Source: Okeania sp. SIO1I7 (GTDB taxonomy: Bacteria; Cyanobacteriota; Cyanobacteriia; Cyanobacteriales; Microcoleaceae). From it: DNA of 64,000 nt. This document shows positions 50,603 to 58,694 of the stretch, in pieces. Location: positions 51,535-115,534 of the forward strand of contig JAAHGF010000017.1 of the NCBI GenBank assembly GCA_010672585.1, given 5' to 3'. The notes beneath the pieces were generated by a model. The model did not search any database. It saw only the letters and a program-made list of their open reading frames with translations, and was not told the DNA's origin. The position numbers were made by a program, and so were the translations under genes. Within the stretch, counting starts at the first letter, position 1; each line of letters begins with the position of its first letter.

Positions 50603-51601
50603 ATGCAAAATTTTCGGAATTATTATCAGATTTTAGATGTTTCTAAAGATGCTTCGGTGGATGAAATTAAGAAAGCATATAGGAGACTGGCACGACAGTT
50701 TCATCCAGATGTGAATCCTGGTGATAAGGAGTCAGAAGAAAAATTTAAAGATATTAATGAAGCTTATGATATTTTATCGGATATAGAAAAACGAGCAGAA
50801 TACGATAAGTTTATTCGATATTGGAAACCTAAAGGAATTGGGGGCAGAGTGGGGATACGAGTGCCTGATTTTAGGAATTGGGATAATCGTGATGAAAATG
50901 GGCGTAAAAATGAAAAAGATTCAGATGTTAGTGATTTTTCAGATTTTAATACTTTTGTAGACCAACTATTGGGTCGTCGCCGTGAAGTTAGAACTCCAGT
51001 TGCTTCGACAATTCCAAAAACTCAGGCTTCTAATGTTTATCGTCCTGGTCAGAAAAAGAATACTTATAAAGCTACAGAACGGGAAGTAAAAAAGGATATT
51101 GAGGCTAGATTAACTTTACCTTTGGAAAAGGCTTATGTGGGAGGGGTTGAAAAAATACGTTTGGAGGATGGGCGTTCGATAGAGGTGAATATGCCGATGG
51201 CTATGGTTAATGGTCAAAGAATTCGTCTGAAAAATCAAGGTCTGGGTGGGGGAGATTTGTATTTGAAGATTACGATCGCTCCTCATGATTTTTATCAGTT
51301 GGAGGGACCGGATATTTTTTGTGAGTTGCCTATTACTCCTGTGGAGGCTGTTTTGGGTGGGGATATTGAGGTGCCGACTTTGGATGGTTGGGTGAAGATG
51401 AAGTTGCCGGCGGGGGTTTTTTCTGGTCAACGTTTGCGGCTTGCGAGTAAGGGGTATCCTGATGGGAGGGGTGAGCGTGGGGACCAGTTGGTTGAGATTA
51501 AGATTGTGACTCCGAAGGAGCCAACTCAGGAGGAGTTGGAGATTTATCAGAAGTTACGGGAGGTTGAGAAGTTTAAGCCGAGGAAGGATTTGCCTGTTTA
51601 A
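50603..51601 (+). CDS. DnaJ-like J-domain co-chaperone (type II, CbpA-like)
   Basis: Stimulates the ATPase of a DnaK partner. A 332-residue protein with a J domain at about 5-70 (HPD at 34-36), a G/polar linker (about 75-160) and the DnaJ C-terminal substrate-binding region (about 165-325: GGVEKIRLEDGRSIEVNMP, VEAVLGGDIEVPTLDG). The cysteine-rich zinc finger is absent, so it is type II. Position just after dnaK1 supports partnership. Start is ATG at 50603. Its 3' end is richer in G than its neighbours, without clear cause. Confidence 0.94.
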   Translation: MQNFRNYYQILDVSKDASVDEIKKAYRRLARQFHPDVNPGDKESEEKFKDINEAYDILSDIEKRAEYDKFIRYWKPKGIGGRVGIRVPDFRNWDNRDENGRKNEKDSDVSDFSDFNTFVDQLLGRRREVRTPVASTIPKTQASNVYRPGQKKNTYKATEREVKKDIEARLTLPLEKAYVGGVEKIRLEDGRSIEVNMPMAMVNGQRIRLKNQGLGGGDLYLKITIAPHDFYQLEGPDIFCELPITPVEAVLGGDIEVPTLDGWVKMKLPAGVFSGQRLRLASKGYPDGRGERGDQLVEIKIVTPKEPTQEELEIYQKLREVEKFKPRKDLPV

Positions 51602-51669
51602 TTTGAGTTTTAGCTGTGCGGTTGGTTTGAAGATTGATCACTCTTTTTCATGTGTCTTATTATTCTCAA

Positions 51670-51964
51670 GTTGAATAAAAAGTCATGGGCAGGGACGAGT
51701 AACTCCCAATATATATATCCTATCGCGGTTTTTGAGCGGATGCAACCTTATTATCCTTTGATTTTTTTTGAGCTTCATAAAATGACAAGGTTCGACTTAA
51801 ATTTAAACAGGAGTCCATAGAATCTGTTTCACTTTTTAAGTTGAATAAAAAGTCATGCGTAGGGGCGAGTAACTCCCAATATATATATCCTATCGCAGTT
51901 TTTGAGCGGATGCAACCTCATTATCCTCTGATTTTTTTTGAGCTTCATAAAATGACAAAGTTAG
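51670..51964 (+). repeat. Direct repeat pair, 170-bp spacing
   Basis: GTTGAATAAAAAGTCATG begins at 51670 and again at 51840. The two copies of about 120-125 bp are about 90 % alike, sharing CGAGTAACTCCCAATATATA, TTTTTGAGCGGATGCAACC and TTGAGCTTCATAAAATGACA trimmed to those cores. Confidence 0.85.
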
Positions 51965-52361
51965 ATATTTTGACTATATATACTCATAGGAAGTTAGGAA
52001 GTAGGAAGCGATCAGGCAATCTTTCTATTACTTGTCTATTATTTAGAATGATTTTTTTTGAAGCGGAAGGAAGTTTTGGAAAAGAATTCAGAATTGTGTA
52101 CAAACCAGGCTTAACGAGACTTTGATATTTTTGACGGTGAAAATGGCTTCAAACTCAACAGTAGCAAGGAAAATACGAAACTCAGGCTAAAAATTGCTCT
52201 TTGGGTAGCATGACCCAGGAAAACCTAGATATATCAACAAATAAGCTATTTTGACGTTAAAGTATTACATAGCAAGAGTTTAAGGCTTTTTTTGCTAAAG
52301 TCCCGTTAACTCGCTTACCACTAAAACTATATTCAGTTGAATTATCGGCATTTGACATCCT

Positions 52362-52684
52362 CCCGACGCTGCTCTACGATACAGCGCACCGATTCCCATC
52401 CATCAATCAAACAGACTAAGCCACTTGAAAGATTCAGGGCGGGTTGACACCTCACTGGAAAATGCTGGCTTTGCCTGTCTAACACTTCCTCCGTGTCCGT
52501 TTAACTTCTCCGAGTGCCCCTCGGCGACTTGATTAAACAGTTACAGCAATCTTCACCTTGATTTTTGGCCAGAGCAATATTTGTATGTTAACAGATTATC
52601 TGTAAAACCGCTCTTATTGATTGGTTTTCCCATCTCTGTGCTCCCCTGCGGGAGAGCGCGGGTCAAGGGCCAACGTTGAGATAA
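52362..52684 (-). mobile_element. TnpB-less element remnant with omega-RNA-like right end, second copy
   Basis: Read on the minus strand it begins TTATCTCAACGTTGG, includes GCGCTCTCCCGCAGGGGAGC and ATGGGAAAACCAATCAAT, then GTGTTAGACAGGCAAAGCC and AAGTGGCTTAGTCTG, and ends CAGCGTCGGGAGGATGTCAA trimmed at the family border. The GGCTTAGTCT ... GGGAATC ... GGAGGATGTCAA order is the usual 3' part of cyanobacterial TnpB elements. No tnpB frame is present. Its relatives in the window are at 42891-43152. Confidence 0.6.
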
Positions 52685-52708
52685 ACAGGTATCTTGTCTC
52701 TCCAGCCC

Positions 52709-52823
52709 TTACAGCAGTTTCGGAGTTAGTAAGGTACAAAATTTTAGGATTTTAGGCAACAGCTCCGGAAGGCAACGCCCGAATTAATAAACTGTACCTC
52801 ACGCTTCCTAAAAAGTGCTGTAA
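52709..52823 (+). repeat. MITE-like family E, copy 1
   Basis: Left end TTACAGCAGTTTCGGAG and right end AAAAAGTGCTGTAA are inverted. The internal CAAAATTTTAGGATTTTAGG and CACGCTTCCTAAAAAG segments recur in the opposite order in the copy at 57074-57182. Confidence 0.7.
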
Positions 52824-53344
52824 AAGAAGTTGGTTTCCCACTTACCTAAAAATTTTGATGAGTAAATCAAAAAAACTGCTACGTCTCAAAATTAGGCTGG
52901 TATGTAAGTTTTAGTTATAGGTTTTAGTATTTTAGTTTGAAAATTTTTAATTTTGTCATCAACCTCTGACAAAATTGGAGAAAAGTTTTCCCAATCAGCT
53001 AACGAAGTTTCAATATTTTTAACGCTTTTACTCGGTTGTGTGATACTCTAAATGGTAGAAAAATCCAAGGGTAAGTATTGCTTAAAAGAATTTTGAGGCT
53101 GCAAATACCTATCGTGTCGTTGTTTTTAGAGGCGATCGCCTGAATTTATTTGACGATGAATGACTAATTTTTTTCTCCTCATTTTTCGGTAGGTTGATAG
53201 ACTGAGTGTTTTGTGGTATGTGGGTGGTGACTTAGATAACCTAGCTGAGGAGCTATGGCTCTGTAGTATTTTTAGGTAGCGTTGAGGTAGAGTAATAAAT
53301 TCTCAACCCCCTACTAATAATTGATAACTGAAAAGACGGGAAGA

Positions 53345-53487
53345 ATACTAGGAACGAAAGGCAGAAACCACCACCGGAGACCAGACAATCCGAAAACCCC
53401 TAACGTAGTAGCACTGGTCGGCATATTCGCTGTCACGCCAGGCACTCCGGCAATACCAAGAAAAGCTGCACCAGCAACCGCCACGAA
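53345..53487 (-). other. Probable DGR variable region (VR) in the FGE-fold gene
   Basis: Codes for residues about 236-281 of the FGE-fold protein. Residues framed by RLLRGG and GFRIVW alternate fixed positions (CRSA) with a string of C, W, S, Y, D, Q. Codons at these positions are mostly NNC (TGC, AGC, TAC, GAC), as expected if AAC codons of an adenine-rich template were randomised. All four Cys codons here are TGC, while the three Cys in the rest of the gene are TGT. The last part (53358-53396), ending in GGTGGTGGTTTCTGCC, would be the IMH-like G/C-rich end. Confidence 0.7.
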
Positions 53488-54193
53488 GCAATCTTGTATT
53501 AGTATCTCCTTTAATTTCCCAACTACTTCCATCAGTAGGAGCACCATTATAATTATCGTGCCAAACATCTAGACACCATTCCCAGACATTGCCATGCATA
53601 TCGTATAAACCAAAGGCATTGGGAGGAAAAATTCCTACATCTGTTGTTCCTCCTCGATATTTTCCTTGAGGAGCATCGCCGTAAGGATAGTTGCCGTGGT
53701 AATTAACTAAGTCAGACGTTATAGTTTCCCCAAAATAGAAGGGAGTTATTGTCCCAGCACGACAGGCATATTCCCACTGACTTTCACTGGGCAGTGTGTA
53801 AATTTTGTCAGTTTTCTCAGATAGCTTTTGACAAAATTCTGTAGCGTTGTACCAGTTCACGGTTTCTACTGGGCGGTTTCCTCCTTTAAAGTGAGAAGGG
53901 TTTTCTCCCATAATGGTTTGATATTGGTTTTGAGTAATGGGATATTTACTCATATAAAAAGGTTGAAGGGTGACTGAATGTTGAGGGCTTTCATCACTGT
54001 CTCTTTCTGCTTCATTTTCCGGGGACCCCATGAGAAAACTTCCTCCTGGAATATAAACCATTTCTAATTTAGTACCGTTACCTAAATCTTCTATTTTTTG
54101 CCTGGTATCTCCCTGGATCTGGTTGATTATTTTGCCAGAGTCGTTGACAGTAACTATCTCAAAGTTAAATACTTCTTCTTTAGAACTAGCCAT
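53348..54193 (-). CDS. FGE-sulfatase (SUMF1/C-type-lectin fold) protein, probable DGR target
   Basis: A 281-residue soluble protein. Residues 1-40 are the cyanobacterial linker seen before such domains (FNFEIVTVNDSGKII). The FGE-sulfatase/SUMF1 domain fills about 42-272: EMVYIPGGSFLMGSPENE, YPITQNQYQ, RPVETVNWYNATEFC, LPSESQWEYACRAG and LYDMHGNVWEWC are its regular motifs. The catalytic cysteines of true formylglycine-generating enzymes are not in the expected context, so a binding role is more likely. The C-terminal 45 residues look like a DGR variable region. No kinase, RT or avd gene lies near. The product ends at 53348 with TAG. Confidence 0.9.
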   Translation of the reverse strand: MASSKEEVFNFEIVTVNDSGKIINQIQGDTRQKIEDLGNGTKLEMVYIPGGSFLMGSPENEAERDSDESPQHSVTLQPFYMSKYPITQNQYQTIMGENPSHFKGGNRPVETVNWYNATEFCQKLSEKTDKIYTLPSESQWEYACRAGTITPFYFGETITSDLVNYHGNYPYGDAPQGKYRGGTTDVGIFPPNAFGLYDMHGNVWEWCLDVWHDNYNGAPTDGSSWEIKGDTNTRLLRGGCWCSFSWYCRSAWRDSEYADQCYYVRGFRIVWSPVVVSAFRS

Positions 54194-54382
54194 GAAATTG
54201 AACTGGTAAAAATATTAAACAATAGTGTGCCACGTTCTACGATAAAAACTAGGTAGTATGGCATCTAAGTTAATTTGTTGGATAAACCAAAGCTTCAAAA
54301 TCTTGACTTGATTTGAGATATTTTTGATAATTAGTCTACCCAGAATTTTAGCTAAGACGCGACAGTAAGGTAAGTAAATCTT

Positions 54383-54740
54383 TACCGAATAATTAAGGCT
54401 TAAAGCCTTTCCTTGTAAAGGAGAAAAAAGAAAAAATTTTCCCTACCGCGTTAATCCTATCCGTTTTCAAGGAGAGGTAATTAGGGTGTGCTGAAAAAGT
54501 ATTTTGGTATGAGGTAGGAGTCAGAAGTTAGGAGTCAGGAGGAATGGGGAATTTAGAGGAGTTAGTCAGATATTTTATCCCTTGATTTTTCTGCAATTAT
54601 TATGCCCAAAATCCTAACTTTTTGGTCGCTCAAGCTTAAAAAGCTGTACCCCCTTACAGCGAAAAAAAAGCTAAAACCTTTACCTGTTAATGCTTTTATC
54701 TTTAATCAGCAAGCCCTAATTATTAATTATTAATTGTTGA
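54383..54740 (+). repeat. Interspersed repeat family B, interrupted copy
   Basis: The left part (54383-54480) runs from ACCGAATAATTAAGGC to GGAGAGGTAAT; the right part (54721-54740) is TATTAATTATTAATTGTTGA. Both parts match the copy at 16257-16408, and the break falls exactly in the TAATTA of the family B end. Confidence 0.85.
54478..54722 (-). repeat. MITE-like family A, copy 5, inserted in family B
   Basis: A 245-bp element in reverse orientation with ends TAATTAGGGTGTGCTGAAAAA and TCAGCAAGCCCTAATTA trimmed to the family core. TAATTA flanks it on both sides. Internal GTCGCTCAAGC and GGAGTCAGGAGG match other copies on the reverse strand. Confidence 0.88.
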
Positions 54741-54766
54741 ACTACCCTATAAAAACTAATAATTAA

Positions 54767-55456
54767 TTACTGCTGAAACTGACGAGTGCCGAAAAGATTT
54801 TCCCTTGCTTTTTCATCAAACTTCTTTGTCCGACTCTCACTTAAAACTGCTAAACCACGACTCACTGCGGGTCGCTGACTAATAGTTTCAAACCATCGCT
54901 TTAAATGAGGAAAGTCTGATAAATTTTGCCCTTGTTTTTCATAGGGTACTATCCAAGGATATATTGCCATATCGGCAATAGAATAATCTCCCGCGACATA
55001 TTCTACTTGAGATAATTGTCGATTTAATACTCCATACAAACGGGATGCTTCATTGGTGTATCTTTCAATTGCATAGGGAATTTTTTCCGGTGCATATTGA
55101 CGAAAATGATGAGCTTGCCCTAACATTGGGCCAACACCTCCCATTTGAAACATTAGCCACTGAATTACTGTGTAGCGATCGCTTGGGTTATTGGGAATAA
55201 AGCGACTTGTTTTTTCAGCTAAATAAAGCAAAATAGCTCCTGACTCGAAGATAGAAATAGGGTTGCCATTGGGTCCATTGGGGTCAACAATGGCTGGCAT
55301 TTTATTGTTAGGGCTAATTTTCAGATATTCTGGCTGAAATTGGTCTCCGGCGGTAATATTAACTGGAATTAAGTTATAGGGAGTTTCTGTTTCTTCTAAC
55401 ATAATAGAAATTTTCCAGCCATTAGGAGTTGACCAGTAATATAAGTCGATAGTCAT
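54767..55456 (-). CDS. Glutathione S-transferase, YfcG-like
   Basis: A 229-residue cytoplasmic GST. The N-terminal thioredoxin fold has LYYWSTPNGWKISIMLEE and the glutathione-binding SPNNKMPAIVD and FESGAILLYLAE motifs. This TPNG-type start is that of the Nu-class/YfcG disulfide reductases, where Thr replaces the catalytic Ser/Tyr. The C-terminal helical domain (about 95-215) carries YSIADMAIYPWI. It is followed downstream by repeats and no operon partner. Substrate unknown. Confidence 0.92.
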   Translation of the reverse strand: MTIDLYYWSTPNGWKISIMLEETETPYNLIPVNITAGDQFQPEYLKISPNNKMPAIVDPNGPNGNPISIFESGAILLYLAEKTSRFIPNNPSDRYTVIQWLMFQMGGVGPMLGQAHHFRQYAPEKIPYAIERYTNEASRLYGVLNRQLSQVEYVAGDYSIADMAIYPWIVPYEKQGQNLSDFPHLKRWFETISQRPAVSRGLAVLSESRTKKFDEKARENLFGTRQFQQ

Positions 55457-55664
55457 AGTTTAAAAAAGCTCCAATTTTTCTTGAGTTTGCTATTACAAAG
55501 TATTTCCTGGGGGAATGCTGCGCAAACAGCACTTCAGCACTTCAGCAATCAGCAGTTAGCTTTTTATAAGGGGATTTAAACTTTCCTAAAATTAAGCAAT
55601 TTAATAGAAGTCGGAGATTTAAACCCAAGCTTTTCCGTTCCGGAATGCTCCGCAAATAGATACC

Positions 55665-55908
55665 TAATTAGGGTTTGCTGAAAAAGTCTTATGGGTGAGG
55701 GTAGGAGACAGGAGACAGGAGAAATGGGTACGAGTTAGGAGGTAGGAGTAACAATTGTCAATTTGGGATTTTTCTGCTTAACTATGAGCCTAAAATATTA
55801 ACACGCATGAGCATTAATAGCTGAAAATTTTGCACTTTTTAAATGCCCCAAAAAGGCACTTACCTTTATCTGTAAATACTTTTAGATTTAATCAGTAAGC
55901 CCTAATTA
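55665..55908 (-). repeat. MITE-like family A, copy 6
   Basis: Ends TAATTAGGGTTTGCTGA and CAGTAAGCCCTAATTA. Reverse orientation. Its right-hand TAATTA is shared with copy 7. Confidence 0.88.
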
Positions 55909-56170
55909 GGGTTTGCATATGGAAAGTCTTTTTGCTCTTTGTAGGAGACAGGAGACAACCCACCCCTCGCCCCTCCCAGGAGGGGAGAAAAGGGTCGGGA
56001 GCGAGGAGGTAGGAGCGGGCGTTTTGTCTCTCAATTTTTCTGCCATAATCATCCCAAAATACTAGCTTTTTGCAGCTCTTTCCACCGAAAAGCTGGTACT
56101 TTTTTCAACTCTAAAATGCTAAAATCAATATCAGTCAATACTTTTAGATTTAATCAGTAAGCTCTAATTA
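55903..56170 (-). repeat. MITE-like family A, copy 7
   Basis: Ends TAATTAGGGTTTGCATATGG and AATCAGTAAGCTCTAATTA trimmed to the core. It begins at the TAATTA that ends copy 6, so the two form a head-to-tail pair. Its variable middle is like that of copy 1 (CCACCCCTCGCCCCTCCC). Confidence 0.88.
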
Positions 56171-56244
56171 TATGCGCAAATTTTTAGGCTGATAGTTGTT
56201 AAGGTAGTTCCGACCTAGGAGACTAACTAATAGCTGATATTTAG

Positions 56245-56946
56245 TTAATTGTAACCAATACTTTGACGTGCCAGACTGTTAAATAAATCGAGCATTTTTT
56301 CGCGCCACATATTAACAGAATCGTTGATTTCTAATAATTTTATGGGGGAAATAGAACGGGCAAATTGAAACCTAGCAAATATAATGTAATCGGCAAAGTT
56401 TGGTTTTTGTCCTGCTAAGAAAGGCTGCTGATTTAAAGTTTCTCTTAAAGGAGAGAGGATGGTTCTAAAATGCTCAATTTGAGATTGTTTTACTTCCTTA
56501 AATTCTTCTAGTGGTTTGCCTAATTTTTGTTCGCGAGTTTCTCGAAAATAAGCTTTATCTTTGGCATCTATATGTTCAAATACGTTGTAGATTAGCATTG
56601 GTAGTAAGGCTGGAGTCAAAACTTTTTCATCCCAATTTTTGATAAATAAAGTCTGATATTTTGCTTGGGAACAGCCGAATAAAGAGGGTTGATTTGGATA
56701 GCTTTTCTCTAAGTAGTTGGCAATATTCCAAGAGTCAAAAACTACTTGATCGCCATCAACAATTACTGGTACTTTTTCTTGACCTGAGAAAGCGATTGTT
56801 TCTTTTTCAGTAAAGTGCCAAGGTATTCTTTCTACTTCCAGTTGTTTATGGGCTAGAGCCATACGAGTTCTCCAGTAGTAAGGGCTAAAAGCTCTGTTAT
56901 TTTCTGTGCCCACTAGGTCGTACATTTTGATTTTCATAGATGCCAT
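56245..56946 (-). CDS. Glutathione S-transferase family protein (beta-etherase-like)
   Basis: The frame is open to 57012, but the internal ATG at 56946 (MASMKIKMYDLVG) is preferred; it gives 233 residues and drops an N-terminus without family resemblance. The thioredoxin-like part shows PYYWRTRMALAHK, EKVPVIVDGD and FDSWNIANYLE, close to the GST_N domain of beta-etherase type. The C-terminal helical part has FLAGQKPNFADYIIFARFQFAR. Substrate unknown. It is 790 bp from the other GST, on the same strand, separated by two MITE copies. Confidence 0.88.
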   Translation of the reverse strand: MASMKIKMYDLVGTENNRAFSPYYWRTRMALAHKQLEVERIPWHFTEKETIAFSGQEKVPVIVDGDQVVFDSWNIANYLEKSYPNQPSLFGCSQAKYQTLFIKNWDEKVLTPALLPMLIYNVFEHIDAKDKAYFRETREQKLGKPLEEFKEVKQSQIEHFRTILSPLRETLNQQPFLAGQKPNFADYIIFARFQFARSISPIKLLEINDSVNMWREKMLDLFNSLARQSIGYN

Positions 56947-57073
56947 AATACTTACAATTTCTCTATCAAATATAACAGTATTATGGCTTTTTAATAAATA
57001 TTTTTTTATCAATATCGAGCTATTTTTACAGCAATAATTAGCTAATTTTTGCCATCTTTGATTGTTCTACTAC

Positions 57074-57182
57074 TTACAGCACTTTTTAGGAAGCGTGGGG
57101 TAAAGTTTTAAGATTAATCTTTTTTTCCCTACTCCCTAAAGTCCTAAAATTTTGTATCTCATAAACTCCAAAACTGCTGTAA
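57074..57182 (-). repeat. MITE-like family E, copy 2
   Basis: Left TTACAGCACTTTTTAGG, right CCAAAACTGCTGTAA. This is the inverse of the element at 52709-52823. Confidence 0.7.
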
Positions 57183-57387
57183 AACAATAGCCATAGTGAT
57201 TAGGATATAGACTGATAACGATCTTGAGAAAGGTAAATACTTTTCCTATTGTTTTCTGTTCCCTATTCCCTATTCCCTGGTATATTTTGGCTTGTTAATA
57301 AATAATATTTTTGTCAATATCGAGCTATTTTTACAGCAATAATTAACTAAAATTTTGGCGATTATAGCAACTTGATAAGTGTTTGTT

Positions 57388-57519
57388 ACCGAAAAATTGT
57401 GGTTTAAAGCCTCCCCTTTTAAGGGGATAATAAATAAAAATTTTCATCTCTTTGTCAATCCTCTCCTTGAAAAGAAGAGGTAATTATTCATTATTCATTA
57501 TTCATTATTCATTATTGAA
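57388..57519 (+). repeat. Interspersed repeat family B copy
   Basis: Starts ACCGAAAAATTGTGGTTTAA, includes GCCTCCCCTTTTAAGGGG and ends AGAGGTAATTATTCATTATTC. Confidence 0.8.
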
Positions 57520-57897
57520 CATAGCAAATTCAAAAAAGGTAGTTACATCTTAATTTGCGTTCTATTCCTACAATCAAAAAAATCTAAATCCCATTTTTTA
57601 TTATGTTTTTATTTCTCTGTTCCCAGTTAAGTTTTCCCTGTGTCGTGACTGTAGCAATAATATTTGATGAAGTTGGTATAATAAACGTTGTACATAAATC
57701 TAGTCTTATGTAGTCAAACAATGTCAAATATCTTCGTTAATTTGTACAAAAGAGCTACTAAAGATTTGACAAAATTTAATAACTCAAAGACCATAAGTTT
57801 AATAGTACAATCAAGTAGGTTTAAAATTTAAGGCTAAATAAACATAATCAAAATTCCTCAACACTCGAATCCTAAAATAATTTTAACTCCTTGATTT

Positions 57898-58230
57898 ATG
57901 AGATTAGTTGAGAGACATATCCCATACAAAAAATCATCGGTTTTATCCTGAAATTGACCGACTGTGTTTTTTGTCTAAAAATCTCTATAATTATGCTAAT
58001 TATTTAGTTCGTCAGTCTTGGATATTTGAAAAAACAAATCTATCCTATTATTACTTACAAAAGACACTCTCTACTCAATCAGACTATCAAGCAATGCCAG
58101 CTAAAGTCTCTCAGCAAATCTTGATGATAATAGAGAGAAACTAGAAAAGCTTTTTAGCAGCAAACGAAGTTTATAAACACAATCCATCAAAGTTTAAGTC
58201 TCGTCCTCATAGAACGACAGCTCGCAGCGC
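57898..58230 (+). pseudogene. TnpB relic (IS200/IS605 type), 5' part only
   Basis: An ATG at 57898 opens MRLVERHIPYKK; the next frame continues KNHRFYPEIDRLCFLSKNLYNYANYLVRQSWIFE in pieces (a known cyanobacterial TnpB N-terminus) up to QQILMIIERN, then an in-frame TAG where Trp is usual, then KSFLAANEVYKHNPSKFKSRP. So there is a frameshift near 57930 and a stop at 58142. The rest of TnpB is missing: family B terminal sequence follows at 58240-58268. It is unlikely to be functional. Confidence 0.8.
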
Positions 58231-58239
58231 AACCAACGA

Positions 58240-58268
58240 GAGGCTTTAAACCTTAATTATTCGGTAAA
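58240..58268 (-). repeat. Fragment of interspersed repeat family B
   Basis: GGCTTTAAACCTTAATTATTCGGTA is the reverse complement of the family B left end. It follows directly after the TnpB relic and may mark the deletion endpoint that removed the rest of tnpB. Confidence 0.55.
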
Positions 58269-58694
58269 AAAAAGAAAACTAAACCTGTCAAATACCATCT
58301 AAAACTTATTTTCAAACAATTAACTTTTAATATCATGTCCGTTGGGGCACGTTTGTGTAAACCCAAGGGTAAATATCTGGAAATTTAAGTTTTTTTCTTG
58401 CTCTTAAGCCTTCCTTATTTTTCCCTCTTCCCTCTTCCTTTAAACATAGAAGTGGAAACTACAGATGTAGATAATTTTTTGTACCTTTTTTCATAAATTT
58501 TCTTCCCTGTTGCCTACTTCTGCAAAAAGTCTATTCTTTTTCGGATAAGTCTAATTATTTTTTTTAATTTATCCCTAAAATTACAGTTTTGTCCTGATTC
58601 AAGTGAAATATTAATCGGTGAAAATACTATTGTTGTGTAGAAACAAATAATCAATAATAAAATCACAAATACTTGCTCAAATCATCAAGACAAA
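58269..58694. other. Intergenic upstream of the dynamin-like gene
   Basis: About 425 bp, A+T rich, no repeat or gene recognised. It must hold the promoter of the GTPase gene. Confidence 0.45.

Larger units (their letters stand above)
51602..53344. other. 1.7-kb gene-free region with duplications and a mobile remnant
   Basis: Contains a pair of 125-bp direct repeats (51670 and 51840), the inverted TnpB right-end remnant (52362-52684) and the family E element (52709-52823). A 94-codon frame at 51841-52125 starts inside the second repeat and has no known product. No gene supported. Confidence 0.65.
54194..54766. other. Gap with family A inserted into family B
   Basis: About 570 bp. The family B element starts at 54383 and is interrupted at 54478 by a family A copy (54478-54722), after which the TAATTATTAATTG end of family B resumes. 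No gene seen. Confidence 0.75.
55457..56244. other. Gap with two adjoining family A elements
   Basis: About 790 bp between two GST genes. Contains GGAATGCTGCGCAAACAGC near 55510 and two family A copies, 55665-55908 and 55903-56170. No gene seen. Confidence 0.75.
56947..57897. other. Gap with family B, family E and a direct duplication
   Basis: The 60-bp block AATATCGAGCTATTTTTACAG occurs at about 56995-57055 and again at 57290-57362. Between them is a family E element (57074-57182); a family B copy follows at 57388-57519. No gene seen. Confidence 0.7.

Noticed and set aside
51841-52125. 94-codon frame in the second 125-bp repeat
   Set aside because: The first repeat copy has no equivalent open frame, which argues that the frame is accidental.
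53314-53572. Frames of 83-85 codons on both strands over the end of the FGE-fold gene
   Set aside because: They are shadows of the variable region of the FGE-fold gene, where A-to-N randomised codons remove stops in other frames.
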